This document shows, piece after piece, positions 18,197-27,610 of a stretch of DNA of 64,000 nt. The notes under the pieces are model-generated. The model did no database searches, was not told the origin of the DNA, and saw only the letters and a list, made by a program, of their open reading frames with translations. The stretch spans positions 7,610-71,609 of the forward strand of contig UQLZ01000005.1 in NCBI GenBank assembly GCA_900541935.1, given 5' to 3'. Both the position numbers and the translations under genes were made by a program. The stretch's first letter is position 1, and each line of letters begins with the position of its first letter. This DNA comes from an uncultured Prevotellaceae bacterium. Lineage in GTDB: Bacteria; Bacteroidota; Bacteroidia; Bacteroidales; Muribaculaceae.

Positions 18197-19399
18197 ATGG
18201 ATAATATTGATTTATACGAATTAAAGCGTTTGATGCTCAATAGCGATAATGATTATGAAACAGACGACTATTATCTTACGCTAGCAAACTATATAGCGAA
18301 TATGAGTCGCGAAATGGGTATTTTCCCAGAATTACCGGATATGGTAATAAAGAAATTATCATTGACTATTGTTTCATACTATCAGGATATAGTTGCAGAT
18401 GCAGGAATTTGGCGTGCGTTTGTAACTATGTGTCGCCATTTATATAATAAACCAGTGCCTTTCTATAAAGAACCAGAAGATTATATTGATTATGAACTAA
18501 ATGGCATTGATGTGTCGTTTGTAATTTGGCTATCATTAGAGTCTCAATTGGGATTTAACTGCATTTTGTCACCATACGATTCAGATATTTTGCGATTGTC
18601 AAAGAAAGTTACAAAACTTTTCAGATTCCTTTACGACGAAGCTCCTGCAATTAAGAATTTCAATGAGATTAGAGAACTTGATTTAAAAGATAGAGAGCAG
18701 GTTCGGATAATTTTCAAAGTTTCAGGCTGGCTGTTTTGGAATAGTTATTTTATGCGTCCTGTAAGCAAATATTCATATGAGCCTGATATTGATGAAGATG
18801 AAGAACTTTCTATTGAAGAAACTCTTAGAAATGAAGAAAGATTGAAAATAACTTTTGAAAAGCCGACAGGACCTCTTGCTTTAATGATTGATGAATGGCT
18901 AAATCTAATTGTCAATAATAAAGTACCTACAAAGAAAGAACAGAAACGCTCTGTTCACAAGTTCTACCAGAAATTTATAAATGTCACAAAAGGAGAAAAA
19001 ATTAAATTCTTTGAAAGTTATGCAGACCTCAATTCTTTTCTTATTTCAGAAATGGGTTGGGGTGATTGCGGGGAAGAGTGTTTTCCTCAATTAAAAGATT
19101 TTGAAAATTTTACTATATATGCAAATAGGGAAAAGGGAATAATAATAGCACCAGATGTAGCACAATTTATAAAGCATCGTGATAATCCGTTATATAATAA
19201 ACATGATGCTATAGAAAATGCTTATAAGTTATTGCTTGAGCCAGGGCGTTGCCCAGTAGATTTGACAAGATATCTTTTCGAAAACAATCTTCTTCCCGAC
19301 GCTAAATATCCTGTTGGTGAAAATGGTTTAGAGTTGATTCAGGATAATTGGGATTTTTTTGCACGACTATACCAATGCCAATTCTATAGAGAGGATTAA
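18197..19399 (+). CDS. Conserved hypothetical protein, cytoplasmic
   Basis: 400 aa, acidic, no signal peptide and no membrane helix. I do not recognise a domain. Visible features are a Tyr/Asp-rich start (MDNIDLYELKRLMLNSDNDY), an acidic patch near 195-210 (DIDEDEELSIEE), and a C-terminal part with a Gly-Asp-Cys segment (MGWGDCGEECFPQLKDF). It begins 1 nt after the ABC ATPase stop, so it is most likely translated from the same mRNA; a role linked to the importer is possible, but nothing in the sequence shows it. Confidence 0.6.
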   Translation: MDNIDLYELKRLMLNSDNDYETDDYYLTLANYIANMSREMGIFPELPDMVIKKLSLTIVSYYQDIVADAGIWRAFVTMCRHLYNKPVPFYKEPEDYIDYELNGIDVSFVIWLSLESQLGFNCILSPYDSDILRLSKKVTKLFRFLYDEAPAIKNFNEIRELDLKDREQVRIIFKVSGWLFWNSYFMRPVSKYSYEPDIDEDEELSIEETLRNEERLKITFEKPTGPLALMIDEWLNLIVNNKVPTKKEQKRSVHKFYQKFINVTKGEKIKFFESYADLNSFLISEMGWGDCGEECFPQLKDFENFTIYANREKGIIIAPDVAQFIKHRDNPLYNKHDAIENAYKLLLEPGRCPVDLTRYLFENNLLPDAKYPVGENGLELIQDNWDFFARLYQCQFYRED

Positions 19400-19441
19400 A
19401 CCTTTAATTGACTATTAAGTCAAATTCTAAAAGTTTTTACT

Positions 19442-20131
19442 ATGAATAAAGGGATTGTTAGTGCATCGGTTATTGCAATAGGAATAGCTGTATTAGGTCT
19501 ATATATTAAATCAGGCCTTAATGGATTTGTAACAAAAGACAGGGTAGTAACAGTTAAAGGACTTGCGGAAAAAGAGGTAAAGGCTGACAAAGTTATATGG
19601 CCTATCGCATATACAGAAATGGGCGATGACTTGTCAGTCTTGTATAAGACTGTTGAAAGAAAAAACAAATTGGTTACCGACATGTTGTTTGAAAAGGGAA
19701 TTAATGCAGATGAAATTACCAACAATATTGATATAACTGATTTGAAAACATATTCGTCAGATTCGCCTTTTCGGTATAAATTGACATCTGTAATAACGGT
19801 AAATACGAATAATGTTGACGCCGTATTACTTCTTATGAAAAATCTGAACGCATTAATTGAAAAAGGGTTGGCAATTAGTTTTAATGACTATAACTATGCT
19901 ATAAAATTTGAATATACAGGATTGAATAGCATAAAACCGGAAATGATAAAAGAAGCAACTAAAAATGCAAGAAAAGCGGCATTACAGTTTGCTGAAGATT
20001 CAGAAAGTGAGCTTGGGAAAATAAAACGGGCGAATCAAGGACAGTTTAGCATCGAAGACAGGGACCAAACTACAAAGCATATCAAGAAAATAAGGGTCGT
20101 TACAACTGTTGAATATGCTCTTGAGGATTAG
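19442..20131 (+). CDS. SIMPL-domain (DUF541) protein, membrane anchored
   Basis: 229 aa. An N-terminal hydrophobic helix (about 4-22) anchors or exports the protein. The remainder is a SIMPL domain: VVTVKGLAEKEVKADKVIWPIAYTE opens it (residues about 36-60, landmark VKGLAE), and the C-terminal half has the recurrent ARKAALQFAED helix and a terminal beta strand. SIMPL proteins are periplasmic or outer-face proteins of uncertain function. The gene follows the unknown protein by 42 nt and is closed by the terminator at 20138-20177. Confidence 0.85.
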   Translation: MNKGIVSASVIAIGIAVLGLYIKSGLNGFVTKDRVVTVKGLAEKEVKADKVIWPIAYTEMGDDLSVLYKTVERKNKLVTDMLFEKGINADEITNNIDITDLKTYSSDSPFRYKLTSVITVNTNNVDAVLLLMKNLNALIEKGLAISFNDYNYAIKFEYTGLNSIKPEMIKEATKNARKAALQFAEDSESELGKIKRANQGQFSIEDRDQTTKHIKKIRVVTTVEYALED

Positions 20132-20137
20132 AAATAC

Positions 20138-20177
20138 AATAGGGGACTAATCGTAATGACGAGCCCCCTATTATTTT
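20138..20177. terminator. Terminator between convergent genes
   Basis: AATAGGGG at 20138-20145 pairs with CCCCTATT at 20165-20172, followed by ATTTTT. It lies between the + strand SIMPL gene and the minus-strand gene ending at 20191 and may serve both. Confidence 0.8.
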
Positions 20178-20190
20178 TGTCACAGAATTG

Positions 20191-21801
20191 TCACTGTACT
20201 AACAATTTGAAAGCTTCGCCACGGTCGGTTGTGGCAATGTAAAATCCTGGAGAGACTGGTATTATTTCATTGTTGCAGCAACGCTCGGTACTGATCAGGC
20301 ATCCATAGACAGTGAAAATACTCACTACTGTTTCGTCTTCACAGATAACCTTTATTCCGCCATTTACAGCCTTTATTTCTGTGTCTCGGCTTTGCGTTTT
20401 TATTGTTGATACCGAAGACAATCGCTTGTCGGAATGATATATGTCAACATACTTGAGTTGGAGCTGCTCCATACTTTTTCTTTCGTATAATTGGTAAATA
20501 CGTCTCTCGTTTGAGTAAATAGCACTTACAATAGTTTTTGAAAACCCAGGATCCGTAATAGGGGTAATAAGTGTTTTGCCATTGTCTATTTTTATTAGCC
20601 AGTCTGCTGTATAGTTTGGATCGTTAGGATTTTCTATTGTAGAAAGCACATGCGAAAGATTGTGGTTTTCTGCAAGAAATCCGTTTTTTCCTGCAGACCT
20701 ACTCATATAGTCGTTGAATGTAAATGCGTTGGCATCATTGGCGCTTGTTTTTGCGTAGAAAAACGCAATATCCGAATTTTCTGGACTTAGAATATCAACC
20801 CTGTCATTCTTGATTTCCACCGGCATTCCGAATCTGTTGTTAAAAGTGTCAGTAATGTCTTCATTAGCCATTGCCGACCCCAGTTCAGGACAGACAAATA
20901 TTATTATGTCATCGTCAGACAGTTCGGAAATATCTTTAATCTTCGTAAATGCAAGAAATTTCTTGGTGCAGATGTAGTATGTGGCAATACTTTCGGACCC
21001 GGTTAGCCCGTCGGCTTGCGCTTTTGCATGTATAACATATTTAGTGTCGGCATAAAGTTCATCTTCCGGAAGTTCTATTACACAGGTAGCCTTGGCAGAA
21101 TAGCCTGTTTCCCACGGTTCTGCACTGTCGTTCTTATATATTGAGTAAGAAATCGTCTCACCGGCATTTTTGCAAGAGACGGTTACTGCAATTCCCTTTG
21201 GATATCGTGCTTGAGGGAGGTTGAAATCCGGCTTTCCGCACTTGTTTTGCGGAACGTGCCTGTAGATGTAGTAGGGTGCAGTTTTTGTATAATTGTCGTT
21301 TGAAAAAACGAACATGTCATTTACATCATAGAAATAAATGGGTTTATTGTTCTTTAGACAGGTTAGAGTGTTATTTGTATCAGAGTATGACAATTGCCAC
21401 AATGCTGATTCAGTTATCTCCTTTTCTCTAATGCCAATCTCCCCATTGCCACTAAGATAACCATTTGCAGACTTTAAAGCGAACAGATTGTCTCTTCGCC
21501 TTTCAACCGTCAGTATTTCAATGTCATTTTCATTATCCCATACTTTACCGTTGGTAGAACACGACGTTGCACGGTATTTGTCATAGCGAGCATAATTTTC
21601 AGAGGTCATGCAGCACACATAATTATATTTGGGATCGGTAGGGTAGGCGGCCAGCACTACTTCATCAAACGTTTCTATCTCAGACAGATTTGTAACAAGG
21701 TTGAAAGACTTGCCTGCAATAGTTAATTCACTAAAAGGCTCAATGGCACACATACCCAAAAAGCCAAACACTAAAAACAAAATAAAGAAATAGTTTCTCA
21801 T
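20191..21801 (-). CDS. Secreted protein with chitobiase-like C-terminal domain and sorting-like tail
   Basis: 536 aa from the ATG at 21801 (MRNYFFILFLVFGFLGMCA, a clear signal peptide); a TTG 14 codons upstream is also in frame but would spoil the signal. The middle holds a segment like the chitobiase/beta-hexosaminidase C-terminal repeat (GETISYSIYKNDSAEPWE to YVIHAKAQADGL). The last about 75 residues (GIKVICEDETVVSIFTVYGC to FKLLVQ) resemble type IX secretion sorting domains, which end in a beta strand with FKLLV-like residues. Function is unknown; the likely location is the cell surface or the outside. The type IX call is inferred from the tail only. Confidence 0.65.
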   Translation of the reverse strand: MRNYFFILFLVFGFLGMCAIEPFSELTIAGKSFNLVTNLSEIETFDEVVLAAYPTDPKYNYVCCMTSENYARYDKYRATSCSTNGKVWDNENDIEILTVERRRDNLFALKSANGYLSGNGEIGIREKEITESALWQLSYSDTNNTLTCLKNNKPIYFYDVNDMFVFSNDNYTKTAPYYIYRHVPQNKCGKPDFNLPQARYPKGIAVTVSCKNAGETISYSIYKNDSAEPWETGYSAKATCVIELPEDELYADTKYVIHAKAQADGLTGSESIATYYICTKKFLAFTKIKDISELSDDDIIIFVCPELGSAMANEDITDTFNNRFGMPVEIKNDRVDILSPENSDIAFFYAKTSANDANAFTFNDYMSRSAGKNGFLAENHNLSHVLSTIENPNDPNYTADWLIKIDNGKTLITPITDPGFSKTIVSAIYSNERRIYQLYERKSMEQLQLKYVDIYHSDKRLSSVSTIKTQSRDTEIKAVNGGIKVICEDETVVSIFTVYGCLISTERCCNNEIIPVSPGFYIATTDRGEAFKLLVQ

Positions 21802-21957
21802 AAGTACACTTTTAATAGAAAGGATAAATTTAAATTTTTTCAAAATTTAGATATTTTTGTTTAGATATCGTCAAAAAAATAAATAAAAACGTATTGCTGT
21901 TAATAAAATATAACAGACTGCAAAGGGGTACTATGATAAATAAACATTTATTAGCAT

Positions 21958-24900
21958 TTAAAACAACCATAATTTGCGTAGTCCGTAGTGTGCCACCGCT
22001 TCGTGGAGCAGGGTTTGAACAGCATCCTCTACACTTGTGTTGTTGGGAATAACAATGGTTATCTTGCCGGTGCTTTTCGTGTAGAAGCCTTTTGCCTTTG
22101 CTTCCTTTCCGCTCAACGCAGAAGCATCCGTGACTATCTCCACATTGTCAAGATGCAACTTTCCCGCAAGCGACATAACTGAATCAACTATGGCAGAAGA
22201 CTGATCCATTTCTTGTCTGACCTTATTCTCAATCTCTTTTACAAGGTCTTTGTTTTGACTTTGCCATTTTAATATAGATGGGAAAGGTTTAGGATTGCTT
22301 TCTGTTGATGTATATTCGCTTTTCTGACGTTGGTATTCAGCGACAACTTCATCACTTGTTCGGCTTCTTAATTCCTGTTCAAAGTCATACTTACTTTTAG
22401 ACAGACCGCTTGTTCCTACATCAAAGGACTTCCTCATTTCCTTTCTGAAATCATCAAGGGCAGAGAAATATTTGTCAATATCCTCTTCTTTAAGTCTCAG
22501 CAAATCGTCTGTTGCCTTATCTATCTCTTTCTTGTGTTCAAGATAGTATTCCGCAAAAGCCTCATCAGCCCATCCGTAGAATGTGGTCTTGTTGCCGTAT
22601 GAACTTGTATGATGCCATTCGTTGTCACTGATAATGCCTATTCTTGACAATGCTTGCAGTGAACTTTCGCTTACCTTATATTCTCTCTTGAAATCAGTCT
22701 TAGGAAATCTGCCATCCTCTCTTGCTTGTTCTGCTCGCTTGCTCATAGAGTAGCCAACATAACCGCTATTGCCACCAATAGGTTTGCGGAATAAATTTTC
22801 TTCATTAATGATTGGATTGTCAAATTCATTTACTATCTTTGTGGCGTGGTTGAATAGTTTTCTAACGTCAGCGGAATTGTACCGCTGTTTGGAAAGCCAT
22901 TCAGCCATTCTTTTTTTATCTGCATATTCCAATAATCCCTCAGTTATCCAATTTGCTATATGGGTGTTCTTGTTGCGATAGTGAACACTCCTAATGCTGT
23001 TTATTTCAATTCTTCCTTGCCTGCGGTTCGCCTGAATTGCAACAACAAAGTTTTTGCCTTGATGCTCGATTTCGGTAAGCACTACAAAACTGCCTATGTG
23101 GGTAGCACTACGGAATACCGCCAAAGGATTCTGCACACTATCAACAAGACCTCTCATTTCGGAAAGTTCAAACGGATGTTCCTCTTGCTTGCTTTTGTCT
23201 TTCAGTCTGCTTGCAGAAAGTTCGATTGGCAGATTTGGCAGTCCTGCACTTTGTAAAACAGCACTTGCCATACCTAATTGGTAGATATGCCCTTGTGGCA
23301 ATGTTCCGTCAATCTGTTGTTGCAGTTCCTCATTAAAGCGAGCATTCATCTCCTCCAAATCATCACCGCTTGTGCTTTCTTCCGCACCTTGCTCTCCGAT
23401 GAGTTGGAAACGAAGATTCTTGTCCTTCGCCACTTCATTCGGATTCACACCATTGAGCAAGTCGGCAAGCACCTTGTCTGCCACTTCCTCTGCTGTAGTG
23501 AAATGGATATGCAATAGGTCAGCCGTTGCCTTCCAGAAACGAGTGAGTGCCTCTTTGACTCTTTCCAATGCCGATATAGCACCAGCCTTGTCAAGCAATG
23601 AGCCTTTGCCGTTGGTAATGCTCTCCGCTTCCTTGCGTAGTTTCTCCGCACCTCGCTTGCCTGAGTAATGGGCAAGAACCTCATCAGCCAACTCGTCATT
23701 GGTTGTTAGTTCCGGGTACTCGGAAGCAACCTTCTCCCAAAGGGGAGTGCCTTTCATAAGACTTACAATATTGCTCCACTCCTTAGGGTTGGCATTCTTC
23801 AAAGCCGTTGCCCATAGGTGAGTGTATTCGTGGATAGCCGTTTCAGCACCGGCAATCGTTGGGTCAAGATAAATCTTTCCATCAACGGTAAAGCCATAAG
23901 CCTCGCCATTCGCAGTGCGGAAGAAGCGAACCTTGTCACTGTCGTGCCAAACCCGTTGCTCCCTTAATTTGTTGTCTCTCCTTATTGCATCTTCAGCATC
24001 TTTTCGTATCTTTGCAACGTCGGTGCTGAGGATAGCGTTTTGGACGTGTATATCAGGGACTGCTTTATGCAGGGCATTGGTAGCCTCGGATGACATTTCA
24101 GCCCAGATGTTTATGGTTTCCATATCATTTAGGCTGTTTTTGTATTCTTTTTCAACAACAACTACATATCCGTTGCTTAGTTCTTTATAGAACCGTATTG
24201 ATTCACGACCGCTTATATCTGTACTTCCTTTCTTTACATAATCAGGTGCAGTCATAATATAAGGAATAAGTTCTGCATCTTCCTTACGGATAGGAATACT
24301 CTGTTTATTTAACTTCAATCCGTTTACTCCGTGGTTCTTTAACCCATGAGCGATACCATTTGCAGTAATGTTATGACTATTAAAGTCACGTCCCATTACT
24401 TTGTGTATCATCTCTTGTGTAGCCTTAGGCAACTCAATAGTGAATACCTTATCTCTTTTATTATTAGAAAGCCAACCATGGATTGTGCGAACAGCCTTGA
24501 CAAGAGAATCCAGTTTTGCTTGCATGCGGACACTTTCATTCTCCTCCTCCAACACCCTTTGAGCCTTTTTGTTGTCGGTAATGACTTCAATACCGATTTT
24601 TCTCATAACGTCGACAAGTGCATCACGGAGTAGGGCATAAGTCTTTGAAACCTCGGTTGCCTTGCTATCTGCCTTTTCAAGCCGTGGCTTCTTGTTTTCC
24701 TCGGCATCTTCTTTGCTTTTCTGCGACAATTCGCTATCTTTGCTGTCAGAAGTTCTCTCATCGGAGGTGACAGCCCTGCCTCCTTTATTGGTGTTAAGGG
24801 TTACTCGGGTAACATCAGATGAGTTAACTTCTTTTCTTTTAGGGTTAATAGTCGCATCAAAAGCAGTTACAACCCAGTTCTTATTTTCGTTAACAATTTC

Positions 24901-25368
24901 CCCTTTCTCATTTCTTACATTTTTACTTATCACAACAGCATAACCGTCTTTTTCTATAAAGACCTTATCCCACTTGCTTTTCTTCTCATCAATTTGACCG
25001 TTATTGATTACATCTTCAATAACCTGAATAGCCTCCTCTGCTGAGGAGAAGTCTTTCAAGCGTTCGATATGCTTTTCAATAATATGGTCTAAGCCAGAGT
25101 TTTTGTTTCGGTCTCCCCACACCAAATCAATATCTCCAACATCATCTCTATGGAAAACACCGAGGAGGTCTCCGCTTTTGTTTTTCAGCAAGAATGCGAG
25201 AGCCTCTTTTGCATTACCCTTGAATTGGTTGTAGATATTGCCGAAAAATCCCTTGCCAACAGGTTTTATCTGTTCCTTAAATTCTACTTCTTCCTCACTT
25301 GCTTGATTGCCTCGTTGAGCAGTTGCAGTTTGTGCAGTTTCTTCTGCTCGTTGTTTTCTTGGTATTGA
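21958..25368 (-). pseudogene. Remnant of a phage/mobile-element polyvalent protein (PBECR/MuF-like, zincin), cut at both ends
   Basis: A long open frame with coding-like sequence throughout but no credible start. The frame runs 59 sense codons upstream of the first possible start (TTG 25191) with family-like sequence such as KGFFGNIYNQFKGNAKEAL, and a stop precedes it. The parts in order (residues from 25191) are a barnase/colicin E5-like nuclease fold with GDIDLVWG and GLDHIIEKH (about 14-110); charged linkers; a second alpha/beta part; a zinc metalloprotease motif HEYTHLW (about 450); a MuF-C-like part with GSFVVLTEI and VVAIQANRRQG; and the beginning of another zincin, LLHEAVAHYGLRKL, which breaks off after five residues at the stop. 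Such multi-domain effectors occur in phages and conjugative elements. No neighbouring element genes remain. Confidence 0.7.
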
Positions 25369-25417
25369 TTATCTCATTTGCAAAGGTCGTTTTTGGAAAA
25401 TATTAGAATGTTGAAGG

Positions 25418-25462
25418 ATAAAGAAGAGGTTGTGTTAAATTTTAACACAACCTCTTCTTTAT
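25418..25462. terminator. 22-bp perfect inverted repeat, bidirectional terminator after htpG
   Basis: Two perfect 22-nt arms surround a single central T at 25440. The left arm starts ATAAAGAAGAGG and the right arm ends CCTCTTCTTTAT. It lies 13 nt beyond the htpG stop and also marks the edge of the polyvalent remnant. Confidence 0.85.
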
Positions 25463-25475
25463 GATATAAATTATG

Positions 25476-27512
25476 CTACTTTAGTAAATCAATTGAACGC
25501 TTGATGAATTTGTCTAACTGTTCACCTTTAAGTAGGTTGTTGCTCAATAGGGCAATGTCGATCAATTGGCTGATAGCCGGCACTTCCGCAGCGTATTTTG
25601 AAATAATCTCGTTTTCAGATTTTCTTGCGTCTTCTGCTTCTTTTTCTTTGTTGGCAAGCATTGTCTTGTCATCGTCAGTTGCATCTTTCTTGTCACGCAA
25701 TTCGCTGATGGCTTTATTCAAACCGTTCAAAGAATCTTCGATAGGTTTAACCTGACTGCCGATTTTCTCCTTTGTGTCAGAGATGATGCCTTTAACAACA
25801 GGGTGGTTAACGTTGAGAATAAGGCTGTATGAGTCAGGCAATTCTCCGTAGAATGCCATACCTGCTTGCATTGCAGCCATTTCTTTCATTCTTCGCATAT
25901 ACTCGCTTTGGGTGATCTGAACAGGTGCGTCAGTTTCAGAAAGTGCTTCAAATGAAATGAGAAATTCACTTTTCTCAACTTGTGGGATTTGAGATTTAAA
26001 CAAAGTTGTGAACATTTCTCTTTCGTTTTCTGTAAAGTCAGCAGATTTTCTGTCCTCCTTTACAATTATGTTGTCAATTACGTCACTGTCAACTCTGACA
26101 AAGCGTGCCTTTTCAAGTTTCTGCTCAAGCATTCCAACATAATGGCTTGTTAGTTGGTCATTGATAACAAGAACATCGTATCCCTTGTCGGTTGCATTCT
26201 TGATATAACTGTATTGAGCGGTCTTGTCAGTAGTATATAGGTAAATTAAGTTGCCGTCTTTATCTGTTTGGTTAGCCTCGATTAGTTGCTTATACTCATC
26301 GAAAGTGTATTTTTTATCTTCAGTGTTACCAAATAGGGAGAATTTCATTGCTGCTTCGCAGAACTTCTCATCAGTCAACATACCGTATTCGATGAATATT
26401 TTAATGTCGTCCCATTTTTCCTCAAATTCCTGACGCTTATTCTTGAAAATTTTTTCAAGTTGTGAAGCAACTTTCTTAGTTATATATGAAGAAATTTTCT
26501 TTACGTTAGAATCGCTTTGCAGGTAAGAACGAGAAACGTTAAGAGGAATATCCGGAGAGTCGATAACACCTCTCATAATCATCATAAATTCAGGAACAAC
26601 ACCTTCAACGGAATCTGTCACGAACACTTGGTTGCAGTATAGTTGAATCTTGTTTTTCTGAATGTCGAGGTTACTCTTTAATTTTGGAAAATAAAGGATG
26701 CCAGTCAATGTGAATGGGAAGTCAACGTTTAGGTGAATCCAGAAAAGAGGATCGTCATCACCAGGGTATAGTTCGTGGTAGAATCTGATGTAATCCTCAT
26801 CTTTCAAATCAGAAGGTGTTGCTGTCCATAAAGGTTTGGTGTCGTTGATAATGTTGTCTTCTTCAGTATCAACCATTTTTCCCTCTTTCCATTCCTGCTT
26901 TTTGCCAAATATGATAGGAATAGGCAAAAACTTGCAGTATTTTTTAAGTAGTTGTTCAATTTTATCCTTTTCGAGGAATTCCTTGCATTCGTCATCTATG
27001 TATAGAACTATATCAGTACCTCTTTCAGCCTTTTCAATTTCGTTCATCTCGAATTCAGGAGAGCCGTCGCAAGACCAACTGATAGCCTTGCTGCCTTCCT
27101 TATATGACAATGTTCTGATTTCAACTTTTTTTGAAACCATAAATGCAGAGTAGAATCCCAAACCGAAGTGTCCGATAATAGAGTTGGCAGTATCTTTATA
27201 TTTTGCCAAGAACTCTTCAGCACCAGAGAATGCAATCTGGTTGATGTACTTATCAACATCTTCAGCAGTCATACCTATACCGTTGTCAGAAACTGTTAAA
27301 GTTCCGGCTTCTTTGTCGATGCTGACTTTTACTGACAGATTGCCGAGTTCGCCTTTATATTCTCCACAAGAAGAAAGCGTTTTAAGTTTCTGGCTTGCGT
27401 CGATTGCGTTTGAAACTATTTCACGCAAAAATATGTCGTGGTCACTATATAAGAATTTTTTGATAACCGGAAAAATGTTTTCCGTAGTTACTCCAATTTT
27501 GCCTTTTTGCAT
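25476..27512 (-). CDS. htpG: Chaperone HtpG (Hsp90)
   Basis: 678 aa, typical for Bacteroidetes Hsp90. The GHKL ATPase domain is at the N-terminus: FLREIVSNAIDA with the catalytic Glu, the ATP lid motif DNGIGM, and GHFGLGFYSAFMV. The middle domain follows (VFVTDSVEGVVPEFM, ending with the catalytic-loop SRSYLQSD), then the C-terminal dimerisation domain. It acts in the cytoplasm as an ATP-dependent foldase for client proteins under stress. It is transcribed alone between the 25418-25462 and 27553-27581 hairpins. Confidence 0.97.
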   Translation of the reverse strand: MQKGKIGVTTENIFPVIKKFLYSDHDIFLREIVSNAIDASQKLKTLSSCGEYKGELGNLSVKVSIDKEAGTLTVSDNGIGMTAEDVDKYINQIAFSGAEEFLAKYKDTANSIIGHFGLGFYSAFMVSKKVEIRTLSYKEGSKAISWSCDGSPEFEMNEIEKAERGTDIVLYIDDECKEFLEKDKIEQLLKKYCKFLPIPIIFGKKQEWKEGKMVDTEEDNIINDTKPLWTATPSDLKDEDYIRFYHELYPGDDDPLFWIHLNVDFPFTLTGILYFPKLKSNLDIQKNKIQLYCNQVFVTDSVEGVVPEFMMIMRGVIDSPDIPLNVSRSYLQSDSNVKKISSYITKKVASQLEKIFKNKRQEFEEKWDDIKIFIEYGMLTDEKFCEAAMKFSLFGNTEDKKYTFDEYKQLIEANQTDKDGNLIYLYTTDKTAQYSYIKNATDKGYDVLVINDQLTSHYVGMLEQKLEKARFVRVDSDVIDNIIVKEDRKSADFTENEREMFTTLFKSQIPQVEKSEFLISFEALSETDAPVQITQSEYMRRMKEMAAMQAGMAFYGELPDSYSLILNVNHPVVKGIISDTKEKIGSQVKPIEDSLNGLNKAISELRDKKDATDDDKTMLANKEKEAEDARKSENEIISKYAAEVPAISQLIDIALLSNNLLKGEQLDKFIKRSIDLLK

Positions 27513-27552
27513 AATATTTGATTTTTGTTTCTGTAAAATTATACATCAAAAT

Positions 27553-27581
27553 AAATGCCATACCGAAAAGGTATGACATTT
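27553..27581 (-). terminator. Terminator after the ClpC-type gene
   Basis: AAATGCCATACC and GGTATGACATTT pair with one mismatch around a GAAAA loop and run into a T-rich stretch on the minus strand, 30 nt after the stop at 27611. Confidence 0.75.
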
Positions 27582-27610
27582 TATCATAAAAACGTTCATT
27601 TTGTCAGTCT

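Noticed and set aside
25288..25370. Lys/Gln-rich frame on the minus strand overlapping the 5' end of the polyvalent remnant, possibly the tail of an upstream phage gene
   Set aside because: A/G-rich sequence gives plausible Lys/Glu/Gln peptides in any frame; no further evidence for a separate gene.
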